Shown piece after piece: positions 23,265-34,309 of a stretch of DNA of 64,000 nt. The notes beneath the pieces were generated by a model. That model searched no databases. It was not told where the DNA came from and saw nothing but the letters and a program-made list of their open reading frames with translations. Made by a program: the position numbers and the translations under genes. This stretch comes from Mallotus nudiflorus (lineage: Eukaryota > Streptophyta > Magnoliopsida > Malpighiales > Euphorbiaceae). Numbering within the stretch: the stretch's first letter is position 1; every line of letters starts with the position of its first letter. The stretch spans positions 1,663,501 to 1,727,500 of the forward strand of contig CANTUR010000644.1 of the NCBI GenBank assembly GCA_947683625.1, written 5' to 3'.

Positions 23265-24864
23265 ATGGTCAATGATATGAATGCTGGTTTTGCTTACTTA
23301 TGTGATGTGCATCCTAATAGTTATGTGCATTATAATTTAGATCATTCATGCATGTTTGACATTATTTCAATTCAATTTAATTCATTTAACATGGGCACAA
23401 ATGATAATCCAAAGAACATTTCTATATCACATAAGGTAACTCCTGAAGAGAGGGAAAATTTTGAGAGAATATTAATAAAAAGAAAGGTAGTATTCGTTTG
23501 GACTTATGAGCATATGCCAGGGTTAGAAAAGGAAATTGTAGAGCATCACATTCCCACTTATCTAGAAATTAAACCTATTAAATAGAAACTATGCAAACTA
23601 AGACCGAAGTGGACTGAAAAGATAAGAGAGGAAATTTCTAAACAAATTCAGGCTAATTTTCTAGAATTAGTTGATTATCCTTAACGGTTAGAAAACATAG
23701 TGTTGGTACCTAAGAAAGATGGTAAAGTGCATATGTGTGTTGACTTCAGGGATTTAAATAAAGCATGCCCTAAGGATGACTTCCCTTTACCTCACATCGA
23801 TGTAATAGTGGACAGTACAGTGTCAAGTGCAATGTACTCCTTCATGGATGGGTTTGCTGGTTATAATCAAATAATGATGGTAGTAATGGAAAAGATCAAG
23901 ATAGCTTTCATTATAGAATGGGGGACATACTGTTATAAAGTAATGCCTTTTGCATTAAAAAATACAAGTGTAACTTATCAAAGGTAGCTACCGCTCTTTT
24001 CCATGACATGATGCACAAGGAGGTTGAGGTATATATGGATGACATGATGGTCAAGTCAGAAATAAGAGAAGGACATTTCAAAGCTCTGGATAAGTTTTTA
24101 GCTTCAATTGAGAGGTATAATTTGAGACTCAATCCGAAGAAATGCATTTTTAGAGTTACTTCAGGAAAGCTTTTAAGTCACATAGTTAGCAGTAGAGGAA
24201 TTGAAGTAGATTCAGATAAAGTGAAAGCTATTCGAGAAATGCTAGCACCAAAGACAGAGAAAGAAGTGAGGGGTTTCCTTGGTAGGTTACAATATATTAA
24301 TAGGTTCATTGCAAAGCTTACTAATATTTGTGACCCTATCTTCAAATTCCTAAGGAAAAATCAGCCTGTGAAGTGGAATGATGATTGTCAAAAGGAATTT
24401 TAAAAAATTAAAGAGTATCTTACCAATCCGCTAGTATTTAAACCATTGATCTTATATTTAGCCCTGGAAGAAAATGCAATGGGGGCAATGCTAGCATAAG
24501 AGGGACTAGAAGGGATAGAGCATGTAGTCTATTATCTCATAAAAAGTTCCTGCCATATGAAGAAAAGTACGACTTGGTAGAAAAGATGTGTCTAATCATG
24601 ATCTAGGCAATAAAGAAATTGAGGCATTATTTTTAGTTCTATAAGGTCCAAGCAATCTCAAACATCGATCCTCTAAGGTATTTATTTTAGGCGCCTACTT
24701 TGACTGGAAGGATGTCTCGATGGCTAGTACTCCTAACTAAGTTTGATATAGAGTACATCACCACGAAGGTCATCAAGGGAAGGGTAGTACCATAATTCCT
24801 TGCTCAGAATGCAGTCGAGGGCAACGAACAGTGGAATTTAGAGTTTCTATATGAGAATTTAGCA
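23265..24864 (+). pseudogene. Tat reverse transcriptase and retroviral RNase H (plus strand)
   Basis: RT blocks appear in order: LVPKKDGKVHMCVDFRDLNK (about 23703), FPLPHIDVIVDSTVSSA, MYSFMDGFAGYNQI, then after a frame break at about 23985 the catalytic VYMDDMMVKS (about 24029). Further on come FLGRLQYINRFIAKLTNI and the RNase H start NPLVFKPLILYLALEENAMG near 24427. The D-D pair of the YMDD box is kept, but stops and a frameshift between the finger/palm and catalytic blocks inactivate it. This is family-level recognition with high certainty. Confidence 0.82.
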
Positions 24865-25401
24865 GTGGTAGAGCCTCATGAGTGGAAACTCTACTTTGAT
24901 GGAGCTGTAAACAATAGAGGAGCTGGGTTAGGAGTAATTTCAGTTATGCCAGAAGGAGAGACCATACCGACAACTAAGAAATTAGACTTCAAGGTGACTA
25001 ATAATATGGCTAAGTATGAAGCATGTACCTATGGGGTTGAAGTAGCTCTAATAGTTAGGGCAAAGCAACTGTTAGTTTATGGGGATTCTATGTTAGTGAT
25101 TAGCCAGGAAAATCAAGAATGGGATGTGAAAGAGGAAAAGTTGAAGCCCTACATCTACTATTTGAAAGCTTTAGTGAAAAACTACAATAAATGTCTCTTC
25201 ATCCATTTGTTAAGAGATGACAATCAAATGGCAGATGCATTGACAACACTCTCTTCAATGTGGGATAGTGTAACGGGATCAACTATGAAGCCTTTGGTAA
25301 TCATGAGATCAAAAGCTTCGTGTTATAGGGGTAAACAGATTATGAGTGTTCGAAAGGGCCTGAAGAGAAATTATGGTTTTATGATGTTTAGAGGTTTATA
25401 G
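24865..25401 (+). pseudogene. Second, plant-type RNase H (aRNH) of Tat element
   Basis: A 178-codon open frame begins near EPHEWKLYFDGAVNNRGAGL, with the first catalytic Asp in LYFDGA. It continues through KYEACTYGVEVAL, LLVYGDSMLVI and DDNQMADALTTLSSMWD, holding Glu and Asp residues at the expected RNase H positions. A second RNase H after the retroviral one is the hallmark of the Tat/Ogre clade. It is the longest undamaged domain in this element, but it has no independent start and belongs to the polyprotein. Confidence 0.8.
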
Positions 25402-25968
25402 AAGAAGCGACTTCAAAAGAGAAATATGTCCTTCGTGTTCTTGCACGTAACTATGTGAGTCATGATGGGGTATTATACAAAAGAATGCTGAATGGGATGC
25501 AGCTCAGGTGCCTTAAAAAGGATGAAGTTGAAGAGGTGATGCAAGAGATTCATGTAGGGGCTTGCGGTTCTCATATGAATAGGATGATTCTAGCTAAGAA
25601 GATACTCAGATAAGGGTATTACTAGATGAGCATGGAAAAGGATTGTATCAGAATAGTGAGTCAGTGCCATCAGTGTCAGGCCTATGGAAATCTTAACTAT
25701 CTTCCTCCTACAGTATTGAATAATTTCTCATCACCTTGGCCCTTTGCAGCATGTGGAATTGATATCATAGGAGAAATAAGACCGACAGCACAAAATGGGC
25801 ATAAATATATAGTGGTGGAAATCGATTACTTCTCAAGATGGGTAGAGGCAGAATCTTTCAATACTCTGAAAGCAAAACAGATGGCACGGTTCATCGAGAA
25901 GAGCCTTATATACAGATATAGGGTTCCACATTATATTGTGACAAATAATGGTGTTCAATTTCAAGCAG
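25402..25968 (+). pseudogene. Tat integrase, N-terminal part, cut off by deletion
   Basis: The frame shows an HHCC-like region (CHQCQAYGNLNYLPPT near 25669) and the core start AACGIDIIGEIRP with IVVEIDYFSRWVEAESF. It stops being integrase at about 25968, where the sequence continues into LTR text at AAACAATTAAAAT. The C-terminal half of the core, the polypurine tract and the first ~1440 bp of the 3' LTR are missing. Confidence 0.8.
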
Positions 25969-26697
25969 AAACAATTAAAATAAATTTAGGCCTATTAGGT
26001 TAATTAGATTTTAGGCCCACTTAGTTAATTAAAACTTGTTTAGACTTAGCTCAGCCCACTTAATTTCATTTCTTTTAAAATAAATAGACCTAGGCCCACA
26101 TTTCACTTTAAAAAAAACCAAGTTATATTTAGGCCCACTAATTTAATTTTCCTTTAAAACTGAATAGACTTAAGCCCCATTTTTTAGACAAAGTAAAATA
26201 AATCGATCTAGGCTCACTAATTAATAAAAAATGTAAGCCCACCTTTAGTCCCTTTCTCACTTGTAAAGAAAATGTAAATCTGGCTAACTTTTTAATAAAA
26301 TTAACATAGTTTAGACTTAGGGACAATGCAATCTTGAGTGAATTTTTTATGTGTAATTTTATTGACTAGATGCCTAGGGTTAGATGGATGTCAAATAGGG
26401 TTTAAAAAAAATTGTATGTAATTAGAGGATGAAATAATCATTTATAAAATTATTCTAAATGAACACGAGACTAAGAGAAGTTAGTATTCCGTTCCCATAA
26501 TCTCCTAGTTGTGGTGGTAACTTTCTTTTAGAGAATCTAGTACCACCAATCAAATTATCCCAATTATTATCCTGGGTGGCGACTCCTCTTCTCCACGCTA
26601 TGACTTTATGACATAGTAGTGTGTTCCCTAAGGCTCTAAGCCTAAAAGTGTCACGGTTGCTAAAATCTTGGACGTGCGCTAAACCTCTCCATCTATA
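25969..26697 (+). mobile_element. Truncated 3' LTR of plus-strand Tat element
   Basis: This 729-bp stretch matches 18839-19567 of the 5' LTR base for base apart from scattered substitutions, ending ATCTATA where the 5' LTR has GTCTACA. It is followed by the AAAAG half of the target duplication. Confidence 0.88.
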
Positions 26698-26921
26698 AAA
26701 AGCACATGTGCATTCATACAAATTTTGAACTTGAGGTTACCCTTGTCCCTAACTAGCCTTCTCAAGTTTTCTAGTTAAGTATTTTCTCTCTTTCCCTAAT
26801 TTTTTCCAAGGTTGCCTATATAGGGTTTTCAACTTAGCAGGAGGTCCCTAACTTTTGCTTAAGTTGTCATTTTTAGGTTTTCAACTCAGTGAGATTTTTT
26901 ATTTTTTATTTTTTATTTTCC

Positions 26922-28130
26922 CTAGATGTAGTACTTCTTCAAGTAGTTTTTATTGACAGGTTTAGAGAATTCATTGTCTTTAGAATCTATTAGCTTGACT
27001 ACTTCTTTTGATAAGACATGTTTGACCAAGTACGGGCCTTCCTAGTTTGGTCTGAATTTCCCTATAGGGTTTGGAATGTTCTGCCTTACTTATTTTAAGT
27101 CCTAGTCTCTTACTTTCACACTCCTATGTTTCACCTTCCTATTGAAGGTTTTGCCTAGCTAAGCCTAATATAATTATGTGTGGTATAGAGCCTTAAGATT
27201 TTTACTATTTAAGAGAGTGAGATTATCATGCCTTTGTTGAGCCCATTGTACTTCTAGTAATTCATATTCGATTGCTACCCGAAGAGACTTGATTCTTATT
27301 TCAACTAGAAGTACTACATCTGATATGTATACTACTAAGTAAAGATTTGCTTTGGTTGAAGTTTTGACTATTGTTCGATACCCCCATAAGGCATATGACA
27401 ATCTGCCTACCCAGTCTCAATAAGTCTGAGTCATTTTTTTTATAAAATCTTCTTGATGTTATTGTTTGGCTTTGATGGCCACATTTGCTTGTGATCAATA
27501 AGGAAAAGATTTGTGATTTTCCACCTTATAACTCCTTAGTAGTTCTCTAACTTCCCTTTGGAATTAAACACCATTGTTAAAGATGATGTGATGGGGGATC
27601 CCATATCAATAGAACATATTTGTTTTGATGAACTTAACCAATTGCTTGGCTCCTATCCTTGTGAATGATTCTGCTTTGACCTACTTTATAAAGTAATCCA
27701 CTGCCACTAAGATGAACCTTTATCCGTTTGAGGCTGTCGAGTGGATTTCCCCAATTATGTCTAGTCCCCATGCTAAAAAGGGTCGTGGAAAGGAGATGTA
27801 GTGTAATTCTATTAAGGAAAGGTGGTTGACATTCCTATGGATTTGATACTTATGACATTCCCTTATAAATTTGACACAGTCTTCCATCATCATCATCTAG
27901 AAGAACCTTTGTCTAATTAGCTTCTTCACTAGGATTGCTTCATTTTTGTGTGGACGACAAACACCTTAGTGTACTTTTATTACTCTTATAGCCTTAGTTT
28001 CATCTAGACATCTTATAACTCATATGAAGTTCTTCTATATAACACACCCTAGTGTGACGTGGATTTTGATGTTAATCGTCGGATGACTACCTTATCTTTT
28101 TCACTTGCTTGATCAGGATATGCTCATTCT
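26922..28130 (-). pseudogene. Minus-strand Tat integrase and polyprotein C-terminus
   Basis: Read on the minus strand, the end of the polyprotein shows a KFRPN-x-EGPYLVKHV segment, then VVKLIDSKDNEFSKPVNKNY and a KKYYI-stop ending at 26924-26922. This is the usual end of Tat-clade polyproteins. Upstream, at about 27550-27790, the complement encodes integrase-core text (W-G-x-D-I-I-G and V-A-V-D-Y-F-type blocks). There are frame breaks and stops. It lies only about 220 bp from the inserted plus-strand element, so the insertion landed just past the coding region. Confidence 0.7.
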
Positions 28131-28141
28131 TTCAAATATCT

Positions 28142-28640
28142 CTAGATGTCATAGAACCAAGGTATTTTAATTGTTCCTATCTTTGCTTTTTTACAGTTCC
28201 TATGACAAGGTTGTCCCAATCTGAGTAGGGCTAAAGGCTTCATAGGCATTTTGGATGGTCCTTCCCACACTAATGCTAGGGAAGCAAGTGCATCTACCAT
28301 CTGATTATATTTACTGGGGAGATTAATGAATTTGCATTTTTGGAAGGACATGGTGAGCAACTTTAAGTGATATAGGTAAGGTTTTAGGTGTTGCTCTTTC
28401 AATTCCCACTCTTATGTGGCATAATTGATAACTAGCATAGAATCTCCATAAATTTTGATTTTTGTAACATATAGGGCTATTGGTTCTTCTATTTAGAGTG
28501 TACATGCCTCATATTCTACTTCATTATTTGTGACTCTAAACTTAAGCTTTTTGGCAATCAATACTACTTCGCCTTTTGGAGATTTAAGGATGGTAAATGT
28601 ATTTTGACATTGACTCCTGCACCAAATTGATTAACTACTT
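28142..28640 (-). pseudogene. Minus-strand Tat plant-type RNase H (aRNH)
   Basis: The minus-strand frame shows EQHLKPYLYHLKLLTMSFQK and FINLPSKYNQMVDALASLAL, corresponding to the C-terminal half of the Tat aRNH. The N-terminal half is in another frame upstream. The same domain in the plus-strand element at 24865-25401 aligns readily, which confirms the identity. It is inactive as it stands. Confidence 0.7.
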
Positions 28641-28649
28641 TGTCAAAAT

Positions 28650-29886
28650 ACATTTACCATCCTTAAATCTCGATAGCTAAACTGAATTCGTTTAGGAAGT
28701 CTAGTTGTATTTCTTCTGAGTCTAGAATGGGGTTAAGAGCTAGAAACTCATCCACTACTATTCTCTTTACTACCTTCTTAATTAGGTATTGCACATTAAA
28801 TTTTGTTAATAGCACGAGCCACTTGGCAAGTTTTCCCACCAAAGAGGGAGCTTTGTAGAGGTACTTCATTGGATCCATTGTAGACATGGCTTGAATTATA
28901 TAGGACTAAAAGTAATGTTTGAGTTTTTTCATTGCCCATACCATTGCCAAACATATCTACTTGACTTGGTTGTACTTTTCCTCATATAGTAACATCTTCA
29001 TACTTAAGTAGTAAATTGCGTGTTCTACTTTGGTTTCTCCCTCTTAGGTTAACATTGCACTAATTTCATTTCATTCAATGGCCAGATATAGGGTTAAAGG
29101 TATCCCTGGTTTAGGTGGCTTCAAAACTGGTAGGTTAGCTAGGTAGCTTATGATCTTGTCGAATGCTAAATGACACTGCTCGTTCCACTCAACTGGCTTA
29201 TCTTTTCTGAGTAGCTTAAAGATTGGTTCACACACGACTATCAACTTGGTGATAAATCTATTGATGAATTATAGTTTCCCAAGAAACCCTCTAATTTCTT
29301 TTTTTTTTATTTTTGCCACTAGCATCTCTCTGACTGCTTTTGCTTTGTCTGGATCTATTTCAATCCCATTCTGATTGACAACATACCCCAGCATCTTTCC
29401 TGAAGTGACCTCAAATATGCATTTCTTCATATTAAGTTTGAGAATATACTTCTTGACACTTTTGAGGAACTTTTTAAGATTGAACAGGTGTTCTTCCCTT
29501 ATTTTTGACTTGACCATCATATCATCGACATACACTTCCACTTCTTTGTCTATCATGTCATGGAACATTGTAGTTACCATTCTTTGGTATGTTGCTCTTG
29601 CAATTTTTAAATCGAAGGGCCTTACTTTGTAGTAATAAGTGCCCTATTCTATTATGAAAGTTGTATTTGCTTTGTCAATGATGGCCATTAGGATCCAATT
29701 GTACCAAAAGAATCCATCCATAAAGGAGTACATTGCATATATGGTGGTGCCGTCAACTAGAATGTCTATATGAGGCAGTGGGAAATCATCTTTCGAGCAT
29801 GCCTTGTTTAGATCTCTATAGTCAATTGATAGTCTCACTCTTATATTTAAGGATGACAATGGCTTGAGCATAATTGATAGTCTCAC
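28650..29886 (-). pseudogene. Minus-strand Tat reverse transcriptase and RNase H
   Basis: On the minus strand: LSIDYRDLNKACSKDDFPLP then DGTTIYAMYSFMDG (29830-29700), the catalytic VYVDDMMVKSKIREEH (about 29540), MLGYVVNQNGIEIDPDKA and a FLGKL end at 29269. The RNase H end follows with KAPSLVGKLAKWLVLLTKF (about 28855). The YVDD box is present. Frame breaks at about 29650 and 29270 and several stops disable the protein. Family and order are clear. Confidence 0.78.
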
Positions 29887-30396
29887 TCTCAGATTCTAGC
29901 TCTAAATTTATCATCAACTCATTGATGTCAGTCTCAGTAACCATAAATAGTAAGTGCTTTCCTTTGAGGGTGTCATTGAAGATCTTGAACCCTAGTTTCT
30001 CGATCTCATTGCTTACCCATTTCTCAACTTTTCCTTGGTAGACTTGGGTTGAGCTTTCAGCTATAAAAGAAACCAACTTCTTAGCCCCAATGTCCTTTTT
30101 AGGATCCTAACCTAGACCGTATATGTTAGTGTATCCTTGGAAGTCAGGGAATTCTATGAGCCAAGGTTCCTTCCTCCTAATCTTATTCTAGGTAGATATT
30201 TCATCTTCTTCTTCATGGTAGTAACTTTAGGATCAACATGAACGTCAATGATTACAGAAACCTGAAATCTTGGTGGAACCATATTCAGACAAGTAATAAT
30301 GTTATTCATTTCAATAGGGATAGTAACGACCTTTCCATTCATAGGGAACTTGATCTTATGATGCACAATTGAGGGTATGCCCTGTAGTGGGTGGAA

Positions 30397-30849
30397 CTAA
30401 GGTCTTCCTAGTAGCAAGCCAAAAGTTGGAGGGATGTCCAAGATAGTAAATTTTGTTACTGATTCGATATCACCCATCATAACTACTGCTTTGAAAATCC
30501 TAATGAATGGCTTTTCTGAATCATCAAAGGCTCGTATGACCACATTGGATTCTTTCAAGTTTTTAGTATTCATCCCAAACTTATGTAGCAACCTTATGGG
30601 GCAAACATTAATAGCAGATCCATCATCCACCATAACATACAGAGTCTTCTTAGACCTAACAATTGCTTGTATGAAGAGAGGACAATTGTGCACCCTTCCC
30701 TCAAGGGGTAAATCTTCATTTGAAAAGGTGATCACATTGGATGGAGCTTTCATTAGAGAGGCTATCATCTCATAGGGTGAGGTGTTAGTGGTGATCTTTG
30801 CCTCATCTAGTTCTCTGACTAAGGCATCCTTGTACTTTTTGAAGGCCAT
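30397..30849 (-). pseudogene. Minus-strand Tat protease region
   Basis: A minus-strand frame of 150 codons shows VITFSNEDLPLEGRVHNCPL, the active-site region YVMVDDGSAINVCPIRLL and TKFTILDIPPTFGLLLGRP. These align position by position with the plus-strand Tat protease at 22098-22679. The DDGS motif is kept. The segment is open but is one exonless piece of a polyprotein broken on both sides. Confidence 0.78.
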
Positions 30850-30879
30850 GAGTAGGTCCCAAATACTAGCTTATGCCTG

Positions 30880-32720
30880 AGTCTTCTTAGGTTGTTTGAG
30901 GATAGTGTCTTCCTCTTTTACTAGAGCTTGATCACTTTTCACTTTTTTTCCTTTAGGGGATCTTTCTCTTTCTCAAGGGTTTATATACTTGCCCGCTATG
31001 AGTCACATGGTTGACTGCTATTGAGGTCTTCTTAGATGCTTGCTTATCTACTTTTATACCACTATTTTGGTCCTATACAATGATTTTTCGATCATCAGAG
31101 TCATACCATATATTGATCCCCATGACCTGTAGGTTCTAAAGCTAAATAGTACTTCCCACCCCATATTTATTGTTAAACTCTTCTCCCCATCTTAAGGGTA
31201 CTATATCTTCTAAGTGAATTTAAGTAGTAGGGGGTGTTGTGTACTTGACTTTGTGGTGGAACTACCCAGATGGTTGGCTTAGTAAATCCTATACTCCATG
31301 GCCACTGTTGAGATTTTTGCCTATGGCTACTTCTTGTAAGTAAGGGCAATTAATCACTTCACCAGTTGTAAGGAGAGCTGTATCCCTAGTTCTTTTTTGC
31401 ATCATCAAGTAGCGGAGGAATTTCTAAGGCATTGGAATGTATTCAAAGGTAAAACGACATTTTTCATCTTCACTAGAGTCATGAGGTTCAAGAATAAGGC
31501 TTGAGAGTTTGTCTTCTAAGAACTTATCCTCAGTTTCTTAGATGGCTTGGATTAATTGTTTGACAAGGTCTTTTAGTATATTGGAGGAAATCATGTTGAT
31601 GGTTGGTAGAGGCATGTTTCGATAGTTTAGGAGAGGATTGGTCTTTATGTTAGGTCATTTTTTTAGGTCGTCAATTTTTTCATAGCCAATAAGGTCTTAG
31701 ATTACATTCTTGAGGGTTCCATATACGTCAGTGGTGTGACAAGGCATTTGGTGAAAGTGGCAAAATAGGTTTTGGTCAATATAAGGGGGTAATGGGTTTG
31801 GAAGAGGCTTGGGCTCTTGAGGCTATAAGAGGTTCTTTTGTTGAAGCCTTCAGAATACTTTAAATAGTGGGAGGTTGAAGTTTAAGAACTTTCTCAGTGG
31901 TTTGATGGCATTAATTGATGGTGAACTATGAGTGTTGGGTTGGATTAGGTTTATTTCTACGTCTCAAGTAAAGGTGCTTTAGATGTTTGATTGGATATTG
32001 CGATGGAAGGTGTATCTAGCTTGTTAAGGTTCCTCATCTTCAATTATGATTCCAGCCTGATGGAGATCTCTGAAGTCAGGATAATGAGCAAAGATTATCT
32101 AATTTCTGAAATGTGGTAATGCCCCTTTGATTATCAGCTCTATTTGTTCATCTTTAGGAGTAAGGTTTCTCATTTTGACTGCCTTTCCCTACCATCTTAT
32201 GACATAATAAGAGAAAGCTTCATCGAGTTTCTATCTCGTGGTCTTAAGATCTTTATGAGTGATGTCTAGTTAAGCATTGTATTCATACGTCTTGATAAAC
32301 TTTTGAGTTAATAGTAGACAATTGCTTTTAATTTCATCCTCAAGGTCAAAGAACCATGCTCTTGGTCCTTCCTCTAGTAATATGGAGAAGAATAAAATAA
32401 TATGGGATTCTGTAAACTTCGTAGCAACCATGAAGGTAGAATATTGCTTTAAATGGACCTTTAGGTCCTTTATTCCATTAAACTTAGCAAAGTTTGGTAG
32501 TTCAAAATCATTTGGGAGTGGTTCATCTTTGAACAATACTACGTTAGTAAAGTTTTTGGAGCCATGGGTCCTTTTGTCTTTAAAGGAAAATTCCAACTTA
32601 GCCATTCTGTTAGCCAATAATTTAACCTCCCCCGCCAATTCAGGCTTAGTCATATAAATGATTTTTATAGCTTTTGGCACATTTCTAAGATCCTGGTAGT
32701 AGTCATTGTCAACATCAACT
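30880..32720 (-). pseudogene. Minus-strand Tat gag
   Basis: The best part is at 32680-32270: LAGEVKLLANRMAKLEFSF, LPNDFELPNFAKFNGIKDLK and EEGPRAWFFDLEDEIKS, the capsid domain of Tat gag (FDGxxDPxxH and W-F-x-x-L-type blocks, partly diverged). Downstream towards 30.9 kb the frame is split by stops, with charged, Lys-rich text near 30960. Gag start is not certain. Confidence 0.65.
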
Positions 32721-34288
32721 TGAATTGGAGTGTGGGGAATTCCCTTTGCTTTATCTACCCTAGGGTGAATAGATGCGGAAGCTTCATTTAGTGGTGCATT
32801 ATTCCTATCTCGAGCATTCTAGCCTTAATTTAGGCTTGGAGGATTTCGATTGTGGTACCATCAATGAATAATTTTTGGATCCATTATTTTATTTTGTCTT
32901 CAAATTGCTAATAAGAGGTAACTTCTTGGTTACTCATGTTTGAACATTGTATTCATGTACATTTATTAAGGTTAGCTAAATGAATGATGCATGACGTGTG
33001 CTTACAAAAGAAAAGACTGAGCATGTATGCATAGAGTGGATGTAAAATCCTATAATGGAATATGATAATTGCTACTAGAAATAGTGGTTAGTTCATGCTA
33101 TCTACATGTATGTAATGTATGCATGATTAATTTTGAGAGCTGGTTAGTATTTTCTGCACAGTGAATAAACCAATCACAAGGAAGCTCTCGCTTCCACCCT
33201 AATTTCTCCACGGGGTCATTCAGTTTCTTTCTTAGGTGGGTTTTGAACTTATAGTCATCAGGGGACTATAGTTTCGCTCTTGAAACTAGGTTATTTCGAT
33301 TTATATTGATTAGAACCAAAGGGTAAACTAAGGAACGATGCCAAAATGTACTTAAGGTAATCACATAATGCCAATGTAGGGGTTAATTATCGAGCTTCAA
33401 ATGATGTCCAGAGCCCATATGTGCCTATATGCATAGGAGTAAGGTCAATCGAAAGAAGCCTAAGTTTTTGCCCCTATATCGATATTTAATATATTTATTG
33501 GGAGTCACAAAAGTGTCATTTGATAGTTTATGGTTTCATTTCATTGGCATAAAGGCCCACAATCTAGTTAGATTCCTAACCCATTCATTTGATATGATAA
33601 GAATAAGTGGATGATGACTCATAGGTTCCGTCATCGAGGGATGTCATTATTTGCTAGTTCTCATAAACTATTCAAGCTGAGGTACATGATTCATATCATT
33701 CCTTATACTTGGGGCTTGCACAAGTAGATGAGAATCATGTGGATATGAGCATAAACATTCTATGAAAATTGACTCTATGATGTCATTCAATGATGGACAC
33801 TAGAAGAATCATGTCATTTATGAATATCAGGTCAAATGGACAACATTAGGATAAAAATAATATACACAGCTTACAGGAATCCTAATGGATGTTACTACTG
33901 ACTTATCTATATGAGCTGAGTCAAGGTGAAAGGCTAGGGGTTCCTTTAGTAAGAATGCCCCCATATAACTAGGGTTACAGACTCTGGTCAATGAGTCTAG
34001 CATTCTTTTGATAACTCAATCACCCCCCTTTAGGACTTGGGTTATAGACTCTTGTCAGATGAGTCCAGCGAATGCATGAGTAAAGACTACAGGTGAGAAT
34101 GCCTATCTTTGTTGCCCCATGACTTAAGTGGAATTATGGTGGCAACGTCATTCAATATTATAGAGGTTTTATGGACCAGTGGTGTATGTGTGATGTGTAG
34201 TGCAAATGCAATAGTAAAGGGCTCTATATGATTAAATATTGCATAATAAGAAATAGTTATTTTTTAGTTGATCTCTTTTACTTAAAAT
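32721..34288. other. Leader of minus-strand Tat element, no gene seen
   Basis: This lies between the PBS and gag of the minus-strand element, where Tat elements normally have a long untranslated leader. I see no domain-bearing frame on either strand. Two short stretches near 33900-34080 repeat GAGTCTAGCATTC/GAGTCCAGCGAAT-like text about 80 bp apart. Similar wording (GACTCTGGTCAATGAGTC) occurs in complement near 19780-19900, in the leader of the other Tat element, so the leaders are related. Confidence 0.5.
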
Positions 34289-34306
34289 TCCCAAGTGGAT
34301 TTGCCA
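34289..34306 (-). other. Tat primer-binding site (minus strand)
   Basis: Read on the minus strand this is TGGCAAATCCACTTGGGA, three bases from the inner end of the right LTR. It matches the PBS of the plus-strand Tat element at 16 of 18 positions. Its place fixes the orientation of the element. Confidence 0.78.
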
Positions 34307-34309
34307 TTA

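Larger units (their letters stand above)
17398..26697 (+). mobile_element. Ty3/gypsy Tat-lineage element on the plus strand, internally deleted
   Basis: It starts TGTAAGCACCC, has a full 5' LTR (17398-19567), PBS, gag, protease with a G-patch-like motif, RT, RNase H, aRNase H and the first part of integrase. It then jumps directly into the middle of the 3' LTR at about 25969. Flanks AAGAG (17393-17397) and AAAAG (26698-26702) are a one-mismatch 5-bp target duplication. It lies inside the minus-strand Tat element, between that element's integrase end and its antisense PMD gene. Many stops make it non-functional. Confidence 0.87.

Noticed and set aside
26698..26921. Possible start of a separate gene after the truncated LTR
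   Set aside because: It is the 3' non-coding continuation of the minus-strand Tat element just past its pol stop.
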